DNA from: Bacteroidota bacterium
GTDB taxonomy: Bacteria > Bacteroidota > Ignavibacteria > UBA10030 > UBA8401
Assembly (NCBI GenBank): GCA_030679145.1
Contig: JAUXTU010000118.1
Location: 1 to 64,000 of the forward strand
Length of the DNA stretch: 64,000 bases
Direction: 5' to 3'
Below the pieces are notes generated by a model that was not told the origin of the DNA, did not search any database, and saw only the letters and a program-made list of their open reading frames with translations. The position numbers and the translations under genes are program-made. Each line of letters starts with the position of its first letter. The first letter of the stretch is position 1. Of the stretch, positions 7,885-16,393 are shown piece after piece.

Positions 7885-10614
7885 TTATTTCTTTTCAACT
7901 AAATTCTGCCAATTGAAGATAAGCGAAGCACTTTTTAATAATTGTGTATTCAACGTTCGATTGATAATGATCATCTTACCATCTGCAAAAATGTCTTTAA
8001 CGGTAACCTGAGAACTTCCATCCAATTTAAATAATACTCTCGATTGCCCGACATTAATTTGATTTCCGGAAATTGTCACAGGAACAGAGATCAATTGTTG
8101 ATCATTGATATTGAACATTATTTCTTTTCCATTATTCAACCATCTGGGTGATTCACCGCCGTTTGTCGAGATCTGCCATTTGCTCGGTGAACCGTCTGTC
8201 GGTCTAATATAAATCTCGTATTTACCGGTTTCATTCGATTCATAGACATACCATTTTCCATCAGGAGAAAAAGTACCGAGCCATTCGCTAAATTCTGAGG
8301 TTAACAGCGGTGTGTATTTTTTCCCTATCAAATCATATAATCCGATATCCCACTTTTGCGGTCCGTTGGTATTCATCGAAACCAACAGTTTGTTGCCGTC
8401 GCGCGTAATATCCGTCGTAAATACTTGATACTGAGAACTATAGACCAATTGTTCGTCTCCGGTTCCGTTACTATTCTTTTGATACAAAGAAAATTTCCCG
8501 GAACGGTTTGAGCTGAAATATATTTTGCTGTCATCCGGGGACCATACGGGAACAATATCCACTCCTTTATCAAATGTCAGCCGTGTATCGTTGTTGCGTT
8601 GAATGTCATGGATCCAAAGATCGGTATTTTTTGACAGTTCATCATACGCATCGGTTGCAATATATTTGCCGCTATTTGAGAATGCTGCCCACGTTGTAGA
8701 TACTTTTGATGTAATGATTTGGCGAATGCTTCCCTGTGGATTAAAAATAACCATCTCCTGATTTGATTTCGATGTTCCAAGAAATACCAAACGGTTATTT
8801 TCCGATATAGAAAACGTACCTTTGCTCCGTACGTCAGAATAGAGCAAATTTTCAATGATTGGTATTGGTTCACTTTTAAGCTCCAATGAACCTTCATCGA
8901 AATGCTGCGCCAGCAATGAGTTTTGTTTGTAATACAATATCCAGCCATTATTATAGATGGCATTACTCGTTGCGCGAATAATAATTTTCCCGTTACCCTT
9001 TTCTAATGAGCCTACGCGGATTGGGTCTGATTCTTCGTCAATACCGGATTTATTTGTTTGAATAGTATAGAGGAAATGTTTACCATCCGGTAAGAAATAT
9101 GGCCAGCGATGATTCACTTCCGATTCTGTTGAATCAAGCGATGTAAGTTGTTTCGATGTTCCGCCTGCAGAAGAAACTTGATGCAATGGTCCGCCGCTGT
9201 TGGGAGCAAACACAATCACGCCATTCTCGTTCCACGTACCGCCTCTGCCGCTTCCAGCCTCGCAAATTGTAAATGATGGTCCTCCCTTTGCGTCTATTTT
9301 CCTCAGCTTTCCATCAGCAAAAAATGCTACCATTCTGCTGTCATACGACCAGAAAGGATACAGTGCATTTTCTGTTCCGGATAATTGCAGGGCCGTCGGC
9401 GAATCCAAGGATCGTACCCATAAATAATTTTTTCCTAAAGAATCCGTCGCTACAAAGGTAACCATCTTCCCATTCGGAGAAATTTCAATATGCCCTCCGA
9501 AAGTAGAATTAAAAATGGTGTTCTGAGAAGTTTCAAACGAAAGACGCAGCAATTCCGGCTCTGATTGTGCAAACAAAAAATAATATCCAATTGCTCCAAT
9601 GAACAATACAAAACATCCGATTGCTGCAATCATCCAGATATTGAATCGAAAAGATTTTTTCTGAGGAACAGTTTCATATTCCGTTGTTTGGGGCGCAAGT
9701 CTTGAGCCCGACGAGATCTGACTTTTTCGCACTGCAAGAATCCTGCTTGCAGTCTGTCTGCTCGATTCTCGTTTTAACTTTCGAAGGTCCTTCACAATCT
9801 CTTTTGCCGATTGATAGCGTTCATCAGGTTCTTTTGCCAAACATTCTAAAATTATGGCATCAAGATCAGGAGGGAGTTCGGGTTTGAGAATAGAGATTGG
9901 TTCTGCATCGACATTGACAATTTCGTAGATGATCGCGGTCTCGTGCATTCCCTTGAATGGTGATTGACCCGAGATCAACTCATATAATAGAACACCGAAT
10001 GAAAAAATATCGGTCCGATGATCGACATTGAACCCTTGAACTTGTTCGGGAGACATATACCCCATTGTACCTACGGTATTCCCCTCTCGTGTTAAACGAG
10101 TAACCCCCTGCAGTTTCGCCAGACCAAAATCCATAATCTGGACGAGTCCATCCTTCCGGAGCATCACATTTTCCGGCTTGATGTCGCGATGAATAATCCC
10201 TTTTTCATGTGCAGCCGCTAACGCTTCTGCAATCTGGATACCAATATCAATTGACTGCTTAAACGAGATATTGTTTTTTCTGTCGCGGAGTGTTTCCCCG
10301 TCAATAAATTCCATGGCGATGAATAATTGACCTTCGTGTTCCGCTACATCGTAGATCGTACAGATATTTGGATGATTAAGTGTGGCGGCAGCTTTCGCTT
10401 CCTGCATGAATCTCTGCCGATCCGAATCCGAGGACGCAACATTCTTCGTGAGGAATTTTAAGGCAACAAAACGGTCAAGTTTGGTATCTTTGGCTTTATA
10501 GACAACTCCCATCCCGCCTTCACCGAGTTTTTCCACAATTTCGTATTGGAGAATTGTTCTACCGATCAATCCGTTCAACGAGTCGAGTCTTTGACCATCA
10601 TCTTGGTGCATCAT
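7885..10614 (-). CDS. Membrane-anchored Ser/Thr kinase with C-terminal PD40/TolB-type beta-propeller
   Basis: A 909-residue kinase. A short 16-residue N-terminal extension precedes the kinase domain (GEGGMGVVYKAKD, HRDIKPENVM, DFGLAK, MSPEQ; residues about 22-290). A transmembrane helix follows at about residues 330-352 (IWMIAAIGCFVLFIGAIGYY). The remainder consists of PD40/WD40-like repeats with the typical phrases EISPNGKMVTF, WSPDDSKIYFSSNRSG and FSPDGKWYVYES, predicting an extracytoplasmic six- to eight-bladed propeller. This is a common sensor-like architecture in bacterial kinases. A GGGG lies about seven bases before the ATG at 10614. It heads the kinase array. The 121-base gap to the next kinase holds the three-hairpin element, so downstream genes may be transcribed separately. 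Confidence 0.93.
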   Translation of the reverse strand: MMHQDDGQRLDSLNGLIGRTILQYEIVEKLGEGGMGVVYKAKDTKLDRFVALKFLTKNVASSDSDRQRFMQEAKAAATLNHPNICTIYDVAEHEGQLFIAMEFIDGETLRDRKNNISFKQSIDIGIQIAEALAAAHEKGIIHRDIKPENVMLRKDGLVQIMDFGLAKLQGVTRLTREGNTVGTMGYMSPEQVQGFNVDHRTDIFSFGVLLYELISGQSPFKGMHETAIIYEIVNVDAEPISILKPELPPDLDAIILECLAKEPDERYQSAKEIVKDLRKLKRESSRQTASRILAVRKSQISSGSRLAPQTTEYETVPQKKSFRFNIWMIAAIGCFVLFIGAIGYYFLFAQSEPELLRLSFETSQNTIFNSTFGGHIEISPNGKMVTFVATDSLGKNYLWVRSLDSPTALQLSGTENALYPFWSYDSRMVAFFADGKLRKIDAKGGPSFTICEAGSGRGGTWNENGVIVFAPNSGGPLHQVSSAGGTSKQLTSLDSTESEVNHRWPYFLPDGKHFLYTIQTNKSGIDEESDPIRVGSLEKGNGKIIIRATSNAIYNNGWILYYKQNSLLAQHFDEGSLELKSEPIPIIENLLYSDVRSKGTFSISENNRLVFLGTSKSNQEMVIFNPQGSIRQIITSKVSTTWAAFSNSGKYIATDAYDELSKNTDLWIHDIQRNNDTRLTFDKGVDIVPVWSPDDSKIYFSSNRSGKFSLYQKNSNGTGDEQLVYSSQYQVFTTDITRDGNKLLVSMNTNGPQKWDIGLYDLIGKKYTPLLTSEFSEWLGTFSPDGKWYVYESNETGKYEIYIRPTDGSPSKWQISTNGGESPRWLNNGKEIMFNINDQQLISVPVTISGNQINVGQSRVLFKLDGSSQVTVKDIFADGKMIIINRTLNTQLLKSASLIFNWQNLVEKK

Positions 10615-10683
10615 TTTATCCCCACTTCAAATTGATACAGCGTTTTCAAGATCAATAATACAATTGATTACATGGTAATTTTC

Positions 10684-11433
10684 TCAGTGCACTTGAATGA
10701 ACCACTCCGCAACCAAACAGCGATGGACTGTTGCTTTGATATCTTCACTTGAAACAGAAGTGCTTGCGTTCCGGTGTGAAACTTTCCATCGGACAAAAGA
10801 GGGGAGGATTTTATAGATGGATGTTAATAATTCGTTGATGGAATGAATTCCGGATGTTGATTGGATATCAACCGTTTCATCCCAGAATGAAATAATATGG
10901 TATTCGCGTTGTTTCCGTAAAAGGATAAGATCAATGAATCCTTTATGAGTCTTATATTTTGGATGAATATCGGCAGAAAAGATGTTTTCGAACGTTTGGA
11001 TCTGATCTTCTTGGACTGATAATGTAAGAATTTGAACTGCAAATGGATTTGTTTTCAGTTTACTGATAGTCTCTGAGCCGGCAACGGAATTGTTGAACCG
11101 TTCGATTGTTGGTTCAACCTGAATAGGAGTATATTCAAGAGAAAGGTCCTCTGATAATTTCAATTCGTATTCGTTCGATTCAACAAAGAACGGCCGCAGC
11201 ACATTCACCAATTGAAGATATAATCCACTTTCCTCATAGTCGAATGATTCTTTTTGCGAATTCCAGATCGTGAGGGACGTGCCTTGCTCCAAATTCTCCG
11301 TATTTTGAAGGAGCGATGCGAATACACACCCCTTAGTGGTTCGTAAAGCGGATAACACTGAGCGGTCGTATGCCTCGGCGAATTTCATTGTTTCTTCGCT
11401 TCGTATCGTATGGGTCACCATTCTCAAAAACAT
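10684..11433 (-). CDS. Tandem ABM-like (dimeric alpha/beta barrel) domain protein
   Basis: A protein of about 249 residues made of two segments, each resembling the antibiotic-biosynthesis-monooxygenase (ABM) fold. The first starts at the N-terminus (MFLRMVTHTIRSEETMKFAE ... GCVFASLLQNTEN ... SLTIWNS). The second begins near residue 135 (FAVQILTLSVQEDQIQTFE ... HKGFIDLILLRKQ ... YHIISFWD). The beta-alpha-beta spacing and the FW/IW near the end of each segment fit the family. No catalytic residues can be assigned, and many such domains are not enzymes. I start it at the second ATG because GGAGG lies five bases upstream; the ATG at 11445 would overlap that site. It sits 47 bases after the PP2C phosphatase gene, so co-transcription is likely. 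Confidence 0.7.
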   Translation of the reverse strand: MFLRMVTHTIRSEETMKFAEAYDRSVLSALRTTKGCVFASLLQNTENLEQGTSLTIWNSQKESFDYEESGLYLQLVNVLRPFFVESNEYELKLSEDLSLEYTPIQVEPTIERFNNSVAGSETISKLKTNPFAVQILTLSVQEDQIQTFENIFSADIHPKYKTHKGFIDLILLRKQREYHIISFWDETVDIQSTSGIHSINELLTSIYKILPSFVRWKVSHRNASTSVSSEDIKATVHRCLVAEWFIQVH

Positions 11434-11438
11434 TGGAT

Positions 11439-11443
11439 CCTCC
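11439..11443 (-). promoter_or_regulatory. Ribosome binding site deciding the start at 11433
   Basis: GGAGG on the minus strand, five bases before the ATG at 11433. The alternative ATG at 11445 overlaps this motif, which argues for the shorter protein. Confidence 0.65.
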
Positions 11444-11480
11444 ATTGGATTGTTGGCAGTAGAGTGGATCGGAATTATCT

Positions 11481-12779
11481 TTACTCTACCCGTTTGATTA
11501 CCATAATAGTAATATCATCCGATTGCGGATGAGCACCGGCATGTTTTCGTACTTCTTTTACAATAATATCAATGATCTCTTCTGCTGATTTCGCCTTGTG
11601 TTCAAGAAGAAGTGACTGTAAACGTTCTTCACCAAATTGTTCATTGGAACTGTTCATCGCCTCGCTAACACCATCGGATTGGATCACTAAAATATCTCCG
11701 ATGTAGATCGGAACTTCTTCATCCTCATAATTTGATTGTGGAATAAGCCCGATCATCAGTCCGCCGGTTTTTAATCGTTGGATTTCATTGCCGTTACGGA
11801 TCAAGAACGGCCAATCGTGACCAGCATTTGAATAATGGATGGAATGAAGTTTAATATCGATCATTCCATAAAATAATGTTGCAAATTTTTCCGGGCTGGT
11901 GCTTTCATACAATAATTTATTGGATCGGAGAAGACATTCGGAAGGCTGTTGTGAGACTAATGTTTGACCTCGCAGTGTTGCTTGAAGATTTGCCATCAGC
12001 AGTGATGCGGGAAGTCCTTTGCCGGACACATCGCCAAGACAGAGCGCCATTCTTCCATCACTCATCGGAATAAAATCAAAATAATCACCGCCAATGGATT
12101 GGGCCGCAATCGTACGCGCAAAGATATCATAACCGTGAAGACCGGGATTGCTTCGCGGTAAGAGGTCCATTTGAATTTTCGCCGCAAGACCAACCTCCTG
12201 CTGCATTTTAATGTACAATTTTTCCTCTTCAATCAAGCGTGCATTTTCTACAACTTGTGCAGACTGCGCAGAAATGATTGCAAGCAAGCGTTGATCCTCA
12301 GTATTGAACGACTGTCCGTCTTTCTTATTATAGACAGTAAGCACTCCGCGTAATTCGGATTTCACAATCAGCGGAACGCATAACAATGTTTTGATATTGG
12401 TATCCCACTGAACTCCTCTAAACCGCGCATCGTTTCCCGGATCTTCAACACTCAACGGTTTTTTATTCAAATGCATCCAGCCGATCAATGCTTGATGCAT
12501 GTGAAATGCCGGTGCTCCTGCAGAACTCACCATCGTGCGGATCAATGTCTTCATCGATTTTTGTTCTTCTTCCACCAATGTGATCACACCTTGTTCAGCG
12601 TTCACTGCACGAATAGATTTTCTGATCAACGTTTGCATGATCTCTTCCGCATTCAACGATGCACTGATTGCTCTCGCAATATCATTGAGAATGGAAAGTT
12701 CTTCGACTGCACGACGCAGTCTTCGTACTTCATCTTGTAGCGAATCTGCAGATTGCGGAGGTAGAGGCTTTTCGGTCAT
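11481..12779 (-). CDS. GAF-domain PP2C (SpoIIE/RsbU-type) serine phosphatase
   Basis: A phosphatase of about 432 residues. An N-terminal coiled-coil (LQDEVRRLRRAVEELSILND) is followed by a GAF domain (residues about 30-175; LIGWMHLNKKPLSVEDPG, TLLCVPLIVKSELRGVLTVY) and a metal-dependent PP2C domain of the SpoIIE/RsbU type. The metal-binding motifs GGDYFDFIPM and LCLGDVSGKGLPASLLMA are intact, as are IQSDGVSEA and SDDITIMVI near the end. Family members dephosphorylate STAS-domain anti-anti-sigma factors or reverse Ser/Thr kinases. A STAS protein is encoded divergently 158 bases away, which fits the first role, and the kinase array downstream fits the second. An in-frame ATG ten codons upstream (12809) exists; neither start has a convincing ribosome binding site. 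Confidence 0.9.
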   Translation of the reverse strand: MTEKPLPPQSADSLQDEVRRLRRAVEELSILNDIARAISASLNAEEIMQTLIRKSIRAVNAEQGVITLVEEEQKSMKTLIRTMVSSAGAPAFHMHQALIGWMHLNKKPLSVEDPGNDARFRGVQWDTNIKTLLCVPLIVKSELRGVLTVYNKKDGQSFNTEDQRLLAIISAQSAQVVENARLIEEEKLYIKMQQEVGLAAKIQMDLLPRSNPGLHGYDIFARTIAAQSIGGDYFDFIPMSDGRMALCLGDVSGKGLPASLLMANLQATLRGQTLVSQQPSECLLRSNKLLYESTSPEKFATLFYGMIDIKLHSIHYSNAGHDWPFLIRNGNEIQRLKTGGLMIGLIPQSNYEDEEVPIYIGDILVIQSDGVSEAMNSSNEQFGEERLQSLLLEHKAKSAEEIIDIIVKEVRKHAGAHPQSDDITIMVIKRVE

Positions 12780-12937
12780 AAGGATTATCAAAGTAATTAA
12801 TGTGTGCAAAAATAACGTTTATACAATTACAATCAAAGACAAATCGGTCTGAATTATTACTTTTGCTTTCTCATTTAGTTTGAATATCTTAGCATTGAAT
12901 AAACTGTTGAAATATTCCACAAACTTATGGAGGAAAA

Positions 12938-13285
12938 ATGAGCATCAAATCATCAACAATGGACGATGGAAATGTAGTAATTCTCGAACCGAAAGGATCG
13001 TTGATCGGTGGCAATGAAACGGATGAGTTAAAAAGCGCCGTTAATTCTTTGTTGGAAAAAGGAAACAAAAAACTGATCGTCGATCTAGCAGATGTTTCTT
13101 ACCTTAATTCGTCGGCAATTGGGATATTGACCGTTGCGCATAATTCCTACCAAAAGAATCAAGGGAAATTGATATTGTGCAACCTGAACAAAAATATTTC
13201 AAATATTTTTCTTGTAACAAAACTGTCGACAATTTTTTTGTCTGAAGATAAACGAGAAGATGCAATCTTTGCTATTGGAAAATAA
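12938..13285 (+). CDS. STAS-domain anti-anti-sigma factor
   Basis: A 115-residue single STAS domain. The signature DLADVSYLNSSAIGILTVAH carries the serine that anti-sigma kinases phosphorylate (the Ser-Ser after Asn). The rest follows the family pattern: VVILEPKGSLIGGNE at the N-terminus and a C-terminal helix after LSTIFLSEDKREDAIFAI. GGAGG at 12929-12933 gives a strong ribosome binding site. It is one of only two plus-strand coding genes and is divergent from the GAF-PP2C phosphatase, with which it would form the phosphatase/antagonist half of a partner-switching module. The matching serine kinase (RsbW-like) and sigma factor are not in the window. Confidence 0.93.
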   Translation: MSIKSSTMDDGNVVILEPKGSLIGGNETDELKSAVNSLLEKGNKKLIVDLADVSYLNSSAIGILTVAHNSYQKNQGKLILCNLNKNISNIFLVTKLSTIFLSEDKREDAIFAIGK

Positions 13286-13329
13286 TCCTTGAAAGTACCG
13301 TGTTAAAACATCACGATTAATTTGAGTTG

Positions 13330-15966
13330 CTATTTTTCTTTGGAAAATTCAGGGTAATGTTCCTTCCTGCAATCAGGGCAAATACTATGGGAGAATTGAG
13401 CATCGGAATGCTTGGAAACATAGGCTTCTACCTGCTCCCAGTACCCTTTATCATCCCTGATCTTTTTACAGTGGGCGCAGATTGGCACAATACCTTTTAA
13501 CGTCTTAATTTGTTCAAGAGATGTTTGCAGTTCCGTTATCATCACATCCCGTTCTTTTTCTGTCCGCTTGCGCTCCGAGATATCGCGCCATATAGTATAG
13601 AGAAACTGTTTGCCCTTTAATTGAATTGGTGTCAACATAACTTCAACCGGAAGGTCACTTCCGTCTGATGTTGTATGTATCCACTCAAAACGATTATACC
13701 CTTCCGCAATTGCTTTGTTAATCATCATCTGTGCTTTTTCTGAAGAGAGCATTCCATCGGGTTGTCGTTCCGGAGAGAGTTCCCACGGTTTTTTATTAAG
13801 AAATTCCTCCTTAGATGAATATTTGAGAATAGAAACTGTTGACGGATTACAGTTAGTAAAACCGGATTCATTAAGAAGCAAAATTGGATCAGCCGATTCT
13901 TGAAATAATCGGCGAAACATTTCTTCGCTCTCACGCAGTTCATCTTCAGCCCATTTGCGTTCTATTGACAAAGCAATTTGGCTTCCAACAGAATAGAGAA
14001 ATTGAACATCGCGTTCCGAATAGATATTTTCTTCTTCGTAGTGCTGCAATACCAAAACACCAATTATTCTTGAAGGGGTAAGCAACGGCACACCAATCCA
14101 CGAAGGTGAATTTGTGCCGATCAATTCCACTTCGTTTTGTTCAACAAGACGGTCAAATAATTCTTGTGTAAGAAGAAATGGTTTTCCGGTACGGTATACA
14201 TACGCTGTACAACTTTTATCCATTGCTACTGGGTCTGGCGTTGGATCGTGCTGATCTACAAAATATGGAAAACTAAACAGTCCAGTATTCTGATCATGTA
14301 GTGCGACGAAACAATTTTCCGCATACATTACTGTTTTGAGCGATTGATGTATTAACTTCAGTAGTTCATAAAGATTTGAAGTTGTCGATACACCCTGGGT
14401 AATCTCATGGACTGCTTGCTGTTCCAATTCCAACCATTTACGTTTGGTGATATCGTGGCTGATGCCGACGATGCCAATAGCTACACCTTGATCATCTAAC
14501 AATGGAAACTTACTCGTTAGATGCCATCGCTGTTCTTCTGAATCATGTTGAAAGTAAGGCTCCTCTTTATTTACTATCGGCATAGACGATTTAATAATTT
14601 CAATTTCATCGGCAAAGTACTGCGCTGCAATGTCGGGTGGATGGAAATCGAATATTGTTTTTCCTAAAACATCCTCCTGGCGTTTTACACCCATAGAATG
14701 CAAATGAGTACGATTATTCAGAATATAGTGTCCTTGGGTATCTTTATAAAAAATTTGATCAGGAAGGTTATCGATAACCGTCCGGAGCATTGTTCGTTCA
14801 GAATGAAATGCATCTTCCGCTTGCTTTCGTTCGGTAATATCGCGAAAACTCCAAACGCGACCGGTCACCACATTGCCTATCCGTTGGGGCTGAGAGTATC
14901 GCTCGAACGTTCGGCCATCCTTTAACTCCAGCACATCAAAACTGATTTCATCCGGTGCGCCGTATAGATCCATCACTTTTTTAAGGAAGATCTCCGGTTC
15001 TTTCAGTTGATCAAGCACGAAACCGAGTGCCGCATTATCGTCTTTGGTGGCGATAATTGCTTCTGGGATCTTCCACAGATCCTTGAATTTTTCGTTGAAC
15101 TGAATAATTCCACCTTTTCCATCCACAACCAGAATCCCATCGGCGGTAGACTCCATTGTAGACTTCAAAATGGACAGTGTTCGTACGAATGACTCTTCCG
15201 CCTTATTGCGTATAGAGATTTGTCGATTGACTCCCACAAAGGAAAAACCGAACATACACATGACAACGAAAATGAGCAATCCTAACGATCGAAGTAAATT
15301 CATCGAGCTTCGTGAATACATCTCTACATCTCTATTAGTCCGTTCCTGAAGCATAGCATAAAAATCATCGATGGGTGCCATGATGTTTGCTTTATTTTCG
15401 TGATAAGCCTCATCATTCATTAATCGTATTGCCATCGCGCGATCAGGTTGTTTCTTAACAGTAAAGTTGCCTGTACCATCATCAAATAATCCTTTAACAG
15501 CATTCATTGCAATCTTTTCTGTTCTTACCAATTCATCAGAATATTTCTGTCCCAAGGTTAGTTTTTCAAGCTCCGCATCGGTAATACCTGTCTTCACCAT
15601 CAAATCTTGGAGAGAGATGTTCTCTCCATCAGGCCGGGGTTTCTGATCCGCATCAGTGATTAAATCCCAGTAAATGCGATTGTAATTTACTGGACGAGGA
15701 ATTTTCCCGTTCCGAATACCTAGGACAGTCCAATACTGGCGTTCAAATTTCTCATTGCCGGTTGCCACGTAGGTTCTCGCCAAACGAGTGAGATCATCTG
15801 AACTCTGACGAAGTTCATCCGCCAGCTGATACGAATCGAAATGAAAGCGCTGGCTCCTGCTGAGGTCTCCTTGGTTCAGAAACAAAAGGATGGTTAGAAT
15901 CACCAAACCAATACCCAATGCAATTTGGATTCCAAGATGAAATTGAAATAGTTTTTTTAACGACAT
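13330..15966 (-). CDS. Membrane PAS/GAF sensor protein with C-terminal CxxC...CxxC module, no kinase domain
   Basis: A sensor of about 878 residues. A first transmembrane helix (about residues 11-31), a mainly helical extracytoplasmic part of about 190 residues and a second helix (about 224-245) are followed by PAS (about 265-385), PAS (390-510), GAF (520-665) and PAS (675-795). PAS ends are marked by RDITERKQAE, HDITKRK and RDISERK. There is no histidine phosphotransfer H-box, ATPase, GGDEF or EAL. The C-terminus is the conserved module GIVPICAHCKKIRDDKGYW ... SHSICPDCRKEHYP, two CxxC pairs that could bind a metal. Output is unknown; it may hand a signal to the hybrid kinases next door. A GTG start at 15984 would add six residues. 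Confidence 0.88.
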   Translation of the reverse strand: MSLKKLFQFHLGIQIALGIGLVILTILLFLNQGDLSRSQRFHFDSYQLADELRQSSDDLTRLARTYVATGNEKFERQYWTVLGIRNGKIPRPVNYNRIYWDLITDADQKPRPDGENISLQDLMVKTGITDAELEKLTLGQKYSDELVRTEKIAMNAVKGLFDDGTGNFTVKKQPDRAMAIRLMNDEAYHENKANIMAPIDDFYAMLQERTNRDVEMYSRSSMNLLRSLGLLIFVVMCMFGFSFVGVNRQISIRNKAEESFVRTLSILKSTMESTADGILVVDGKGGIIQFNEKFKDLWKIPEAIIATKDDNAALGFVLDQLKEPEIFLKKVMDLYGAPDEISFDVLELKDGRTFERYSQPQRIGNVVTGRVWSFRDITERKQAEDAFHSERTMLRTVIDNLPDQIFYKDTQGHYILNNRTHLHSMGVKRQEDVLGKTIFDFHPPDIAAQYFADEIEIIKSSMPIVNKEEPYFQHDSEEQRWHLTSKFPLLDDQGVAIGIVGISHDITKRKWLELEQQAVHEITQGVSTTSNLYELLKLIHQSLKTVMYAENCFVALHDQNTGLFSFPYFVDQHDPTPDPVAMDKSCTAYVYRTGKPFLLTQELFDRLVEQNEVELIGTNSPSWIGVPLLTPSRIIGVLVLQHYEEENIYSERDVQFLYSVGSQIALSIERKWAEDELRESEEMFRRLFQESADPILLLNESGFTNCNPSTVSILKYSSKEEFLNKKPWELSPERQPDGMLSSEKAQMMINKAIAEGYNRFEWIHTTSDGSDLPVEVMLTPIQLKGKQFLYTIWRDISERKRTEKERDVMITELQTSLEQIKTLKGIVPICAHCKKIRDDKGYWEQVEAYVSKHSDAQFSHSICPDCRKEHYPEFSKEK

Positions 15967-16206
15967 ATTAATCTTTTTGGACACTGATGTGATATAATTA
16001 GTAAATTAAACAGCAGTCATTGTGAACATTTATTATTGTATTACCAGAGCAGTTATCACTCTTTAGTTCGATCGTTATGCCATAACAAAACGCTGACATA
16101 CTCGATATTTCTGCAATTCATTAAATTTTCATTTTTACAATTCTACTATTGACAGAGTAATTGGTCTTCTCGTTCTTACGATATTCACGTTAGATGAGGT
16201 ATATAA

Positions 16207-16389
16207 GGGCATCTCTAAAAACAAAAAAAATTGTCATTGCGAGCCGTTCTTTGCGAAGTCCCAAAGGGATCCCCTTGGGACAATCTTGTTTTTTCTTTTT
16301 TAATTGAAAGATTGCTTCAGTCGCTTCCGCCAAAAAGACGGCGGACAAGTCGCTCCCTCGCAATGACGGCAATGTTTTTAGAGATGCCC
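16207..16389. repeat. MITE-like inverted-repeat element, copy 1
   Basis: A perfect 17-base terminal inverted repeat, GGGCATCTCTAAAAACA at 16207-16223 matched by 16373-16389, encloses the inner ends TTGTCATTGCGAG (16231) and CCTCGCAATGAC (16356-16367). Internal palindromes include CCAAAGGGATCCCCTTGG and TCCGCC/GGCGGA. There is no transposase. Related copies are at 54051-54188 and 58845-58965. The element ends four bases after the stop codon of the gene at 16394. The remaining gene-free bases to the left (15967-16206) are AT-rich and show nothing I can assign. Short reading frames across the element are not genes. Confidence 0.8.
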
Positions 16390-16393
16390 ATAA

